Positions 52,480-61,889 of a stretch of DNA of 64,000 nt are shown here, piece by piece. Origin of the DNA: Streptomyces hyaluromycini. Its GTDB lineage: Bacteria; Actinomycetota; Actinomycetes; Streptomycetales; Streptomycetaceae. Position numbers and translations under genes: made by a program. The notes under the pieces are model-generated. The model was not told the origin of the DNA, made no database searches, and saw nothing but the letters and a program-made list of their open reading frames with translations. How positions within the stretch are numbered: position 1 is the first letter of the stretch; every line of letters starts with the position of its first letter. Where the stretch lies: assembly GCF_002217755.1 (NCBI RefSeq), contig NZ_BCFL01000024.1, positions 124,001 through 188,000 on the forward strand. The letters run 5' to 3'.

Positions 52480-53067
52480 CTTTATATGATCAGTCACACC
52501 ATCGAAGATCAATGTCTGTCGCGCGAATCGATGTCGTGGCGCGACCACGTGAAACCGGGTGGCGCAACGGGGCGCGTTGGATGTGACCATTCGCTCAATG
52601 ATTCGGATCTACGACGGAGACGCGTGACCGCGGCTTGTCGACAGCCCTGTCAAAAGACGTTCTGCTTGGACCAGCGCGTTCCTGCCCGGTTCGACGAGCA
52701 TTGGGCTCCACCGACGTCCCGCCGTCCTCGGCATGGAGCAGCGTCACCGCGAATCCACTCCTCGCTGCGCGGTCCGCTGCACGGGTGACGCCGTGACAGC
52801 AGTCCGTTGCGCCTGCTGGTCGCAGCGGCACTCCGCGGTGGCTTCGCCTCAGGAGGCGCCCAAGCATGCCGACCGGCTCTAGGGGGCAGAGCCAAAGGCT
52901 CCTGACGCTCGTCCACGTCGATGTCCGAGCCGGCATACACGTCCGAAGCTCGGCGGGGCATGGCATTGCGTGACCGCCCGCCAAAGCCTTGGGCTCCAGC
53001 GGTGCTCGTTGAAGAGGTCGGGCAGGGCAAGCGGCCCAACGCCATCGCCTTGTCCGGGATGCGCCTC
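52480..53067. other. Gap between small membrane gene and ParB-like paralogue B
   Basis: About 590 bp. The only coding candidate is a 56-codon plus-strand frame at 52921-53091 (MSEPAYTSEARRGMALRDR, ending SYGETLF), which has protein-like composition but no good ribosome site and overlaps the end of paralogue B. Nothing else is supported. Confidence 0.4.
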
Positions 53068-54084
53068 TCATACGGGGAAACCCTCTTCTAGGGGCAGGTG
53101 CATCATCCCCATCGTCTGTCCAGGAACGCTGACTCGGTCTGCAGCTCGGCGGCGTGGAACGACGGGTCCGTCCTCGCTCGGATTCCTGAAGGCTTGCTGC
53201 GCTTGTACAGCACATGACGCATTGACGATGTCAGGCATGCGCTGTGTCGCGCGAAAGTTGGCGATCTCCCAGGTCTCACCGGTGACCCAGAAGTTCCACG
53301 TCTTCAGGAGCAGTCCCAGGTGAAGGGCGCTGGTGATGTTGCCGCGTCGTGGCCGGGCCGGGCTGTGGAAGTACCGGCGAGTGATCCACCTAGGATCGGC
53401 TGTGTCCAGGTGGGCTCCGGAGATCAGGCCCTGGAAGAAGTCGTCCGCGTGCGAGATGCTCCCGCCGTCCCGATGGACCAGGTACGCGCATGCCAGTGAT
53501 GCTGCGGGGGCGGAGTACACGCCGTTCTTCACTGCGGTCATTAGCGGCAGAAAGACCGGCAGGTCGGAATACTTGAATTGGAAGAACCGTACGATCTCTG
53601 CATTGGTATAGACGACCGACCGCCACGCGGGCCAGGCAACGTTCTTGCGTTCGACGTCGTAGTTCTGCAGCAGCCGGATGGTCGAAGAGATGTCCTTGCG
53701 ATGCCCATCGACGCCCACTAGGGACAACGCGGTCGCAGCCGATCGAGCCTTGCCACAGTCCATCGTTGTCGCCGCACCATGTGGCACGTCTCGGGCGACA
53801 AGGAAGCTGCGGGGCGCCTTGCTGATGATTACCGCTTCAAGGCGGTGCTGTCCCTGGATTGCGGCTCCATGACCGCACAGAGAGAGGACGTCGGGGTTGT
53901 AGTCGTCCCAGCGTCCGTTGCACATGTCACGAGCAAGTCGCCGGGCGTGAGAGGAATCCAGCTTGCGCGGATTGCAGCCGTGCAAGCGGGTCTTCTCAAG
54001 GATTTCGGCCGCCGCAGCAGGGGTGACGACCTCGCGTACGAGATCAGGCAGCGCTACGGTAGCGGGCGCGGCGTCTTCGATCAC
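53068..54084 (-). CDS. ParB-like N-terminal domain protein, paralogue B
   Basis: 338 residues from GTG 54084, which has GGAG six bases upstream (TTG 54090 also possible). It is very similar to paralogue A along its length, with the same RKLDSSHARRLARDM and IQGQHRLEAVI elements, then IVRFFQFKYSDLPVF. It differs mainly at the C-terminus. Both copies are intact, which suggests selection or a very recent duplication. It may be a regulator or DNA-maintenance factor of the integrated element. Confidence 0.75.
   Translation of the reverse strand: MIEDAAPATVALPDLVREVVTPAAAAEILEKTRLHGCNPRKLDSSHARRLARDMCNGRWDDYNPDVLSLCGHGAAIQGQHRLEAVIISKAPRSFLVARDVPHGAATTMDCGKARSAATALSLVGVDGHRKDISSTIRLLQNYDVERKNVAWPAWRSVVYTNAEIVRFFQFKYSDLPVFLPLMTAVKNGVYSAPAASLACAYLVHRDGGSISHADDFFQGLISGAHLDTADPRWITRRYFHSPARPRRGNITSALHLGLLLKTWNFWVTGETWEIANFRATQRMPDIVNASCAVQAQQAFRNPSEDGPVVPRRRAADRVSVPGQTMGMMHLPLEEGFPV
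53818..54027. repeat. 210-bp identity block shared by the ParB-like paralogues (copy B)
   Basis: Counterpart of 51569-51778. Confidence 0.85.
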
Positions 54085-54345
54085 GGTCAACTCCGGTTGC
54101 GTGCTGAATGCGGGGCGAGCCGGAGTGGTTCACCGTGCGGACTTCTATGAGCGTTCGGGTGACCGTTCTCCGAATTAGCGTCACTTGGCGCGGTGACCTG
54201 AAGCGCGGGCAGTGACGCGGCGGCGATTTATCACATCGGGCAGCTTCATCGCCCGTAAATGCCTAGTTCATCGGGTAGGCGATACGTTGTCGCAATAGTG
54301 GCGGATGACGCACTGTCAGTCGCTGATGACACGCATACTCAGGTT

Positions 54346-55498
54346 GAACTCGTAGAGCCTGCTGGGTCGTGACGGTTCATGGTCCCTGCGATACGACGGG
54401 ATCATGCGGTACGCACGGAGGGGCGGGTATACGCCCGTCGAGGAGGAGAAGCGGAAGTTGCTGAGGCTGGAGGCGGCCGAGCGGTTCGAGCACGGCGATG
54501 AGGCCACCGTGATCGCGGCCGATCTGCGGGTCACGGAGCGGACGGTGCGGCGGTGGCGCAAGGCGTGGCGCGAGGGCGGGATCGCGGCGCTGACGTCGAC
54601 GGGGCCGGTGTCACGCGAGCGGCAGTCGGTGCGAGAGTGGGACCGGCTGGAGGCGGAGCTGAAGCGGGGGCCGCTGACACACGGTTTCAGTGACGACCAG
54701 CGGTGGACGCTGGGCCGGATCAAGACCTTGACCGGCAGGCTGTTCCACAAGGGCTATACGTTCAGGAGGTGGCCAAGCTGCTGAAGCGGCATGGCTGGTC
54801 CTGCCAGGCCCCGGTGCGTCATGCGGTCGAGTTTGACGAGGAGGCCATCGAGATGTGGAAGGACGAGGTGTGGCCGCGGTTAAAAGGACAGCGGCTGACC
54901 TGGGCGCCTACATCTGCTCCGAGGACGAGGCGGGCCAGGGACTGAGGCCGCCGAAAGGCCGCACCTGGGCACTGCGCGGAGCACGCCCGGTGGTGCGGGT
55001 GCGAGGCCGGGGAAACGGCTGTGTCAACATCGCCGGCGCCGTCTGATACCGGCCCGGCAGCCGCCCGCACTTCCTTCTACCGGCTGCACGTCGGCCACGG
55101 CCGCGGGGGCGAGCCGAAGACGTTCGCTCGGCACGAGTACCGCGATCTGATCATCACCGCACACCAGCAGCTCAACGCCCCGCTCGTGTGGTGCTGGGAC
55201 AACCTCAACGCCCATCTCGCCAAGGAAGTCATCGCCTTCGCCGAAGAGCACGTGGACTGGTTACGGATCTTCCAAATGCCGTCATACGCACCAGAGCTGA
55301 ACCCCTCGGAAGGTGTGTGGTCACTCCTCAACCACGCTATCGCCAACTTCGTGGCCACCGATCCCAGCGGCCTCGTCCGTCTCGTCAAAAGCAAGCTGAA
55401 GAAGATCCAGTTCAGAGCCCACCTGATCGACGGCTGCCTCGCCGGGACCGGCCTGACCATCCAACCCTGACGATCGCTCGGGCAGGCTCTACGAGTTC
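54346..55498 (+). mobile_element. IS630-family insertion sequence with broken transposase
   Basis: Bounded by perfect 17-bp inverted repeats: GAACTCGTAGAGCCTGC at 54346-54362 and its complement at 55482-55498. The transposase begins at 54404 with a helix-turn-helix (ADLRVTERTVRRWRKAWREG). It continues through frames starting near 54764, 54870 and 55050, ending in a DDE domain with CWDNLNAHLAKE and MPSYAPELNPSEGVWS, stop 55470. At least three frameshifts mean it is inactive. Confidence 0.88.
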
Positions 55499-55499
55499 C

Positions 55500-55735
55500 A
55501 GGGCACCGACGGCGCCGTCCGGGTGCCCCTCCGCAGCCAATGGGAGCGACTCTTCGCAGGTCAGCAGGCCGTCAACCGATGCCACGCGCGCATCTGAGTG
55601 CTGGGCGAGCATGCCATGGCACCTTGAAGGGCTGGCATCTTGCTGCGGAAACTCCGCTGCAGCTCGTCCCGCATCACCATGCCTCGTCCAAGCCGTCCTC
55701 ACTCTGCACCTGACCTGCTCAAACTGAGGTTGGAA
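55500..55735 (+). pseudogene. 3' remnant of a second IS5-type transposase
   Basis: Plus-strand pieces in two frames: FAGQQAVNRCHARI, then LLRKLRCSSSRIT and LVQAVLTLHLTCSN with a stop. This is the usual C-terminal end of IS5-group DDE transposases in Streptomyces. It directly abuts the IS630 right end, so the IS630 probably jumped into it. Confidence 0.65.
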
Positions 55736-55810
55736 AAGTCTCAGGGTCTCGGCGCTGCACTGGGGTGCCGGTTGCTCGACGACGCCCGACGGCTCGGGGC
55801 TTGCCTGGAA

Positions 55811-56735
55811 TCAACACGTCGATTTGTTCTTGCTTTTGTCGGGGCCGAGGAACCTGGCGATGTCTTCCCGCATGCGGAAACGGGCTGTTGATGCGGGTAG
55901 GTGAATACCGTGGGCTTCCAGGAGCGGGCGGACGTCTTTCACTGCGCGGCTGATGGTCATGGCGGTGGTGTTGAAGAGCTGGCCCAGGAGGTCCATGGTC
56001 GCGAGTTCTCGCAGGAGGAGCACGGTGACCAGGACCCGGTCGGCTGAGGTGAGCTTGGCTTTGGCACCTGTGCCAGGGGCCACCAGGCGCTCGTGGCCTC
56101 GACGTGTGCGGAGCACTTGCTCGCGTTGGACATCCATCGTTGGAGTCAACGGGTCGATGAGCTCGCTGAGCTGCCGGCGGGTCATCCCGGTCAGTTCCGG
56201 GTCCTGGAGCGAACGCCGCATGAGGCGAGTCGGCCTGTCCGCCAGGGCTTCGTCCGGTGTGCTGCCGGTGGTCGCATCGTCCATCGGACGCTGAGGGTGG
56301 AGAGTGTAGTTCCAGTCGCCGTGGAAGCGATGGCGGGTGATGGGCAGGGAGGCAATCTCGTCGTCGCTGACGCGGATGCCGGTGGGGTACTCACCGCTGT
56401 CGAGTTCGGCATGCACGGTGAGGCCGGTGCGGCTGGTGGTCGCGGCGGTGGTCTGGAGCATGACTTCACGGCTGGTCAGGGGCCTGCCGAGCCAGTTCAT
56501 GGTGATGTGGAAGAACAGCCGGTGCTCGATCTTGTTCCACTTCGATGTGCCGGGCGGCAGGTGACACACCGTAATCTCGAGGCCGGTCTCGGCAGCGAGA
56601 TCGGCGAGTTGGGTCTTCCAGCCGCGGGGTGCGGTAGCCGTTGGATCCCCCGCCGTCGGCAGTGATCGGCAGTCGGCGGGCGCGGGGCTAGTCGTGTCGG
56701 CCGCGGGCCTGCCACCAGCGACGGAGTGAACGTGC
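55811..56735 (-). pseudogene. ISAzo13-type transposase remnant
   Basis: The minus strand carries the ISAzo13/Rhodopirellula DDE signature HLPPGTSKWNKIEHRLFFHI and EVMLQTTAATTSRTGL, with WNYTL at the domain end. A C-terminal helix-turn-helix extension follows, ending at 55811. Upstream, RRWWQARGRHD, stop, PRARRLPITADGGGSNGYR shows a nonsense codon and a frameshift near 56630. The N-terminal half is missing. Confidence 0.8.
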
Positions 56736-56877
56736 AGGTAGTGGCCGATCCGGCGGAAAGCTGCTGCAGCTCTCGCCCGCACTGCCCGGCCGCACCCACC
56801 GGATCATCTGCATCTGCGAGCGCCAGGGCGCGCCCGTGCTCGCCTACCGCGCCTGCCTGGGCGCCGGTCCATGAGTG

Positions 56878-57084
56878 ACCACCGGTCAGGCGCCCACCCG
56901 GCCGCGAACCCAGCGTTCTCGGTCAACCGCGCACTCTCCGCAGCACTCGCACCGGTGGAGCGAGGCGTGGCCAGCCTGAAGTCCTGGCGCATCTTTCGTA
57001 AAGCCCGGTACAGCCCGAACCAAATGTCGTAAATCACTGCCGCCGTCCTCACCCTGGAGCGTCAGCGCTGAAGAACCTCAGTGT
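56878..57084 (+). mobile_element. 3' remnant of IS5-type transposase (right arm of inverted repeat)
   Basis: An inverted copy of 50261-50465. The plus strand encodes NPAFSVNRALSAALAPVERG, then ASLKSWRIFRKARYSPN, a stop, and ITAAVLTLERQR. With the left copy it brackets about 6.8 kb of the third element segment. A short open piece just upstream (about 56755-56875, LLQLSPALPGRTHRIICICE) is of unknown origin. Confidence 0.75.
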
Positions 57085-57272
57085 TAGCACGGCGCCCAGG
57101 ACCCGCTTTCGGGGGATTCTTAGGCCGGGGTCCAGTCGTATCGGCGGGGCGCCGGGGGGTGTCGGTCAGCTCTCCTTCGGGACGCAGTTTCGGCGCCGAG
57201 CGGACTCGCTGCTCCGCCTCTCGAAGGCATACAAATTAATCCGCTGAACGAACGGATCCCAAGCGAACGGGA

Positions 57273-57657
57273 TCAGCCTGCCCGGCGGAATGCATGGAAC
57301 CAGCACCGCTTACGGTGGCGATGACCGGTACATCGATGTTGTCCTGCGCAACTTCCTCGACGAACGGGCCGGCAATGGAGACGGGTGGCGGACGGTACTC
57401 GCGCTGACGCGTTGAACCGCAGGAAGAGGCGCACGGCGAGCCAGGTGGTGCGTTTGTTGCTGTCGATCAACGCACGATTTCGGGCGACAGCGTGCAGCCG
57501 TCTGCTCGTGCAGCGTGGGATACAACTCGACTCCGAATGTGTTCGTCCGGGGTCGCTCGATCGCCGACACCAGAAGGCTCATGCCACGAACGCTGTACTC
57601 GGTACCGTTGACCGTGCGCGCGATGGCCAGGATCTCGTCGATCTGGACGTAAGGCAC
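57273..57657 (-). pseudogene. Broken Doc/Fic-family toxin gene
   Basis: From GTG 57657 the frame reads VQIDEILAIARTVNGTEY and RPRTNTFGVELYPTLHEQTA, typical of Doc toxins. A frameshift near 57490 moves to a frame with IDSNKRTTWLAVRLFLRFN, where the Fic motif HPFxDGNKR is damaged (Gly to Ser), and a second frameshift follows. Non-functional. Confidence 0.82.
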
Positions 57658-57659
57658 GT

Positions 57660-57858
57660 CGACAATTTCAGGTAGTCCAGGGTCTCCGCATCGCTGTCCA
57701 TGAGTTCGGCCAAGACGTCCTCAACCTTCAACTCGGCCCGGTTCGGAGCGTCACGTGATGGCCTCAACGACAAGTCCCTGCCTGCTGCGGCCCTCACGAC
57801 GAGCCCGCTCGGTGAGCTTCGTATCAAGGTCGTCGGAGAGCCGGAGTGTCATCGCCAT
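57660..57858 (-). pseudogene. Broken ribbon-helix-helix antitoxin gene
   Basis: From ATG 57858: MAMTLRLSDDLDTKLTERAR, then SRQGLVVEAIT and a stop. The continuation (RDAPNRAELKVEDVLAELMD) lies in another frame. This is the usual antitoxin upstream of Doc toxins in actinomycetes; the pair is decayed. Confidence 0.8.
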
Positions 57859-58144
57859 GCAGGAGCGATACGAGGTCGGTATCAGAGTGGCGCGGTCGAG
57901 CCACGTTCTCAGCTCCAAGGAACGTGGGCCGGGTGGTCGCTCGCACCGCCACTGCAGAGCATCAGAGACGTCCGCTTCGAGCGTCAGCCGAGCGTCAAGA
58001 ATCTCCGAAAGAACCTCCGAAGGCGTCGCCGATACAAACGCATCGCTCACGAATCCGCAGTTCAGGGGTCTCAAAAATCGATCCGCCCGCTCGAACCGCT
58101 CCCAGGAGGGAAACAGGTCCAGCAACCCACCCGCACAGTAAAAT
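57859..58144. other. Right end of the accessory region
   Basis: 286 bp without a gene. It contains a GAGCGTCA pair at 57979-57986 and 57990-57997, again 11 bp apart, but here 148 bp left of the methyltransferase 3' end. This mirrors the arrangement at the three scars and is consistent with the other arm of an attachment site. Confidence 0.55.
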
Positions 58145-58220
58145 CGCAGGTCAGACGCCCTTGGCCGCTGGCTCCAGAATCGCCACGCACTCCACATGAT
58201 GCGTCATCGGAAACAGGTCG
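58145..58220 (-). repeat. Intact 3' end of the RNA methyltransferase gene (current attachment site)
   Basis: Reference copy for the three scars. It contains the last 20-odd codons and stop of the functional gene, and AAAATCGCAGGTCAG at its left edge is shared with scar 1. Confidence 0.85.
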
Positions 58221-59479
58221 AACGCCCGCAGTGTCCGTACCCGGTACCCCCCGTCCCGGAAGTACGCCAGGTCGCGGGCCAGGGCCGCCGGGTCGCAGGC
58301 CACGTAGGCGATGCGGCGGGCGCCCAGGGATGACAGGTGCTCGACCGTCCTGCGGCCCGCTCCCGCGCGCGGGGGGTCGAGGACGATGAGGTCCACCTCC
58401 GTGATGCCGGTGCGCGGGAGGACCGACTCGACCTTGCCCTGCTCGACGCGGACCCGGGGGAAGTCGGCGAGGTTGTGGCGGGCGTCCTCCACCGCGCGCT
58501 TGCCGGACTCGATACCGAGGACCGCGCCCTTCTCGCCGAGGCGGTCGGCGAGGGCGCCGGCGAAGAGACCCACTCCGCAGTAGAGGTCCAGCGCCATCTC
58601 GCCCTTGCGCGGGAGGAGGCCCTGCATGACCGCCGTGACCAAGGTGTCCGCCGCCTTCGGGTGGACCTGCCAGAAGCCGCCGCTGCCGACCCGGTGGGTG
58701 CGGCCGTCGGCGCGTTCGCGGACGAAGGCGCGGCCGTGGACGCGGTGGATGCCCCCGTCGTGCTCGTCGACGCGCATCACCGAGACGGGCTTGTCGAGTT
58801 CGACCAGGGGGAGACGGGCGCCCGGGCGCGGCTCCAGGATGACCATGCGGTCCTGGGAGCCCGTCGCGGCGATCGCCTCCACCGCGGCCATGCCCGACCA
58901 GTCCCGCTCCTCGATGCCCAGTTCGCTGACGCCGGGCGCCGCGATCATGCAGTGCTCGATTGGCTCCACCTCGTGCGAGCGGTGCCGGCGCAGTCCCGCG
59001 TTGCCGTCGGCGTCGACGGCGTACTGCACCCGGGTCCGCCACTGCGGCACCTCGCCCGCCGGCAGCTTGTCGCCCTCGGCGGGCATCACCGTGCCGTCCC
59101 AGCCGACGTCCTCCGGCGTGAGACCGGCCAGCCGCTGCAGCTGTTCGGCGATCACCTCGCCCTTCATCCTGCGCTGGGCTCCCGGCTTCGCGTGCTGCCA
59201 GTCGCAGCCGCCGCAGCGACCGGGGCCGGCGTAGGGACAAGGGGCCGGCACGCGGTCCTTGGACGCGTCCAGGATGTCCACCGCGTCCGCGCGCAGGAAG
59301 CGGGCCCCCTCCTCGCCCTCGGTCACCCGGGCCACGACCCGCTCACCGGGCAGCGTGTGCCGGACGAACAGCACCTGGCCCTCGGCGGTCCTGGCGATGC
59401 AGTGCCCGCCGTGCGCGACCGGGCCGACCTCGACCTCGTACTCCGTCCCCACCAGCGACTTCTTCGGTTCTGCCTGCAT
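58151..59479 (-). CDS. Class I SAM-dependent RNA (uracil-5-)methyltransferase, TrmA/RlmD family
   Basis: 442 residues from ATG 59479 (GGAG upstream); longer frames are shadow. An N-terminal TRAM domain (about 8-65) is followed by a four-Cys Fe-S-like cluster (CPYAGPGRCGGCDWQ) and the methyltransferase core: GGFWQVHP, LDLYCGVGLFAGALAD (SAM-binding), LDPPRAG, and the catalytic Cys in YVACDP. It ends with the FPMTHHVECVAILEP segment. It methylates a uridine in rRNA or tRNA; the exact site is not determinable here. Its 3' end acts as the apparent integration target for the region to its left. Confidence 0.93.
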   Translation of the reverse strand: MQAEPKKSLVGTEYEVEVGPVAHGGHCIARTAEGQVLFVRHTLPGERVVARVTEGEEGARFLRADAVDILDASKDRVPAPCPYAGPGRCGGCDWQHAKPGAQRRMKGEVIAEQLQRLAGLTPEDVGWDGTVMPAEGDKLPAGEVPQWRTRVQYAVDADGNAGLRRHRSHEVEPIEHCMIAAPGVSELGIEERDWSGMAAVEAIAATGSQDRMVILEPRPGARLPLVELDKPVSVMRVDEHDGGIHRVHGRAFVRERADGRTHRVGSGGFWQVHPKAADTLVTAVMQGLLPRKGEMALDLYCGVGLFAGALADRLGEKGAVLGIESGKRAVEDARHNLADFPRVRVEQGKVESVLPRTGITEVDLIVLDPPRAGAGRRTVEHLSSLGARRIAYVACDPAALARDLAYFRDGGYRVRTLRAFDLFPMTHHVECVAILEPAAKGV

Positions 59480-59682
59480 GGCGGGGTGACTCCAGATCAA
59501 GGGGGAGGGAAACGGCCCGGGCGAGGGCCGACGACAGCCCACCAGTCTACGTGGTCGCCGAGCCGCCGCCTGCCGCGTCTGTACGGGGAGGGAGAGCCGT
59601 CTGCGGGGAGGGACGGCCGCCTCCGCCCCCGCCCGTCCCCCACGACCACGCCCACGCGGCCACCGGTGCTCCCCCGCCCCGG

Positions 59683-61752
59683 TCAGCCCCCGCTGTGCTC
59701 CTTGGGCCGGTGCTCCGCCGGACCGCGCCGGACCGCGCCGGGCGCGTTCCACTCCTGGCGCTTGCGGGCCCGGTTCCTGGCCACCTCCGAGGAGGCCAGC
59801 TGGTAGGGCACGGACGTCACCATCACGCCGGGCGTGAACAGCAGCCGGCCCTTGAGCCGCAGCGCGCTCTGGTTGTGCAGCAGGTGCTCGTACCAGTGGC
59901 CGACGACGTACTCCGGGATGATCACGGAGACCGCGTCCCGCGGCGACTGGGCGCGCAGGCCCTTGACGTACTCGATGATCGGCCGGGTGATCTCGCGGTA
60001 CGGCGAGTCGAGGACCTTCAGCGGTACGTCTATCCCGCGCCGCTCCCACTCCTCGCGCAGCGCCTTCGTCTCGGCCGGGTCGACGTTGACGGTGAGCGCC
60101 TCCAGGGTGTCCGAGCGCATCAGCTTGGCGTAGGCCAGGGCGCGCAGGGTGGGGCGGTGGATCTTGGAGATGAGGACGAGCGAGTGGACGCGGGACGGGC
60201 GGACCAGGTCGTCGTCCGGCTCCTCGGGGGCCGAGATCTCCTCGGAGACGCGGTCGTAGTGCTTACGGATCGCGGTCATCGTGGCGTAGAAGATGCACAT
60301 GCCGAGCAGCGCCACCCAGGCGCCGTGGGTGAACTTCGTGACCAGGACGACGACCAGCACCAGACCGGTGAAGAACGCGCCGAACGCGTTGATCGCGCGG
60401 GAGCGGATCATGTGGCTGCGCTTGGCCGGGTCGTTCTCGGTGGCCAGGTGGCGGTTCCAGTGCCGGACCATGCCGGTCTGGCTGAGCGTGAAGGACACGA
60501 ACACGCCGACGATGTACAGCTGGATGAGGCGGGTCGAGTCGGCGCCGTAGATGACCGTCAGCAGGGCGGCGGCGCCGGCAAGCAGCACGATGCCGTTGGA
60601 GAAGGCCAGCCGGTCGCCGCGGGTGTGCAGCTGGCGCGGCAGGTAGCGGTCCTGGGCGAGGATCGAGCCGAGCAGCGGGAAGCCGTTGTACGCGGTGTTC
60701 GCGGCCAGGAAGAGGACGAGGGCGGTGGCCGCGGCGAGCACGATGAACAGGAAGCTGCCCTTGCCGAAGACCGCCTCGGCGACCTGGGAGATCACCGGGT
60801 TCTGGACGTAGCCGGAGCCGATCGCGACGCCGTTGTGGAGCAGGTCGGTGGCCGGGTTCTCGGCCATGCGGACCTTGGTGACCATGGCCAGCGCGATGAT
60901 GCCGCAGAACATGGTGACCGCCAGCAGACCCATCGCGGCCAGCGTGCTCGCCGCGTTCTTCGACTTGGGCTTGCGGAAGGCCGGGACGCCGTTGGAGATC
61001 GCCTCGACACCGGTGAGCGCCGCACAGCCGGAGGAGAAGGCGCGCAGCAGGAGGAAGACCAGGGCGAAGCCCGCCAGACCCTGGTGTTCGGCCTTGATGT
61101 GGTAGCCGGCGGTCGGGGCGCGCATCGTGTCGCCGAGGACCAGGCCCCGGAACGCACCCCACGCGATCATGATGAAGACGCCGCCGACGAACACGTACGT
61201 CGGGATCGCGAAGAGCTTGCCGGACTCCTTCACGCCGCGCAGGTTCATCAGCGTCAGCAGCACTATCACGGTGACCGCGCACAGCACCTTGTGCTCGACG
61301 ACGAAGGGGACCGCGGAGCCGAGGTTCTCGATGCCGGAGGCGATGGAGACGGCGACGGTCAGGACGTAGTCGACGAGCAGCGCGCTGGCGACGGTCAGGC
61401 CGGCCTTGGGGCCGAGGTTGGTGGTGGCGACCTCGTAGTCGCCGCCGCCGCTCGGGTAGGCGTGGACGTTCTGCCGGTAGGAGGCGACCACCGTGAACAT
61501 CAGCACGACGACCGCGACGGCGATCCAGGGGCTGAAGTGGTACGCCGACACGCCCGCGATGGACAGGACCAGCAGGACCTCCCCCGGCGCGTAGGCGACG
61601 GAGGACAGCGGGTCGGAGGCGAAGACGGGGAGCGCGATGCGCTTCGGCAGGAGCGTTTCACCCAGTCTGTCGCTGCGCAGTGCGCGCCCGATCAGGATCC
61701 GTTTGGGCACGTCGGTCAGTTTGGACACGAGAGAGGATCGTAGGCCTTCCAC
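59683..61752 (-). CDS. APC-family transporter, KimA-like potassium importer
   Basis: 689 residues starting at GTG 61752. Twelve or so membrane helices span about residues 40-480. Opening LIGRALRSDRLGET, then FASDPLSSVAYAPGEVLLVL, YPSGGGDYEVA and LVDYVLTVAVSIASG, closely resembles Bacillus KimA, an H+-coupled, c-di-AMP-controlled K+ importer. A C-terminal cytosolic domain (about 500-689) is also present in KimA. The divergent TrkA-type genes support a K+ role. No c-di-AMP (ydaO) riboswitch is obvious in the short leader. Confidence 0.85.
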   Translation of the reverse strand: MEGLRSSLVSKLTDVPKRILIGRALRSDRLGETLLPKRIALPVFASDPLSSVAYAPGEVLLVLSIAGVSAYHFSPWIAVAVVVLMFTVVASYRQNVHAYPSGGGDYEVATTNLGPKAGLTVASALLVDYVLTVAVSIASGIENLGSAVPFVVEHKVLCAVTVIVLLTLMNLRGVKESGKLFAIPTYVFVGGVFIMIAWGAFRGLVLGDTMRAPTAGYHIKAEHQGLAGFALVFLLLRAFSSGCAALTGVEAISNGVPAFRKPKSKNAASTLAAMGLLAVTMFCGIIALAMVTKVRMAENPATDLLHNGVAIGSGYVQNPVISQVAEAVFGKGSFLFIVLAAATALVLFLAANTAYNGFPLLGSILAQDRYLPRQLHTRGDRLAFSNGIVLLAGAAALLTVIYGADSTRLIQLYIVGVFVSFTLSQTGMVRHWNRHLATENDPAKRSHMIRSRAINAFGAFFTGLVLVVVLVTKFTHGAWVALLGMCIFYATMTAIRKHYDRVSEEISAPEEPDDDLVRPSRVHSLVLISKIHRPTLRALAYAKLMRSDTLEALTVNVDPAETKALREEWERRGIDVPLKVLDSPYREITRPIIEYVKGLRAQSPRDAVSVIIPEYVVGHWYEHLLHNQSALRLKGRLLFTPGVMVTSVPYQLASSEVARNRARKRQEWNAPGAVRRGPAEHRPKEHSGG

Positions 61753-61889
61753 CTGGCAGGTCTCCAGCCGCAGTACCGGATCTGCCTCCCGAGTGAAAAA
61801 GGAGACGGCTGGAACTGCGGATTCCGCAGCCTACGTCCGATCCGTGCCTAGATGACAGATCCCGGCTGTCTTCGCACTTCGGAGGTCCC

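Noticed and set aside
58221..59479. Idea that the scars are whole duplicated methyltransferase genes
   Set aside because: Similarity at all three scars stops at the same codon region (DIFP), with no trace of the rest of the gene, which fits site-specific junctions better than gene duplication.
59551..61743. 730-codon plus-strand frame opposite the KimA-like gene
   Set aside because: Repetitive acidic/Arg content without domains; the minus strand has a well-formed APC transporter.
61753..61889. Possible c-di-AMP (ydaO) riboswitch before the KimA-like gene
   Set aside because: The leader is only about 140 bp and lacks the conserved ydaO sequence blocks; only a small CTGCGGA hairpin was seen.
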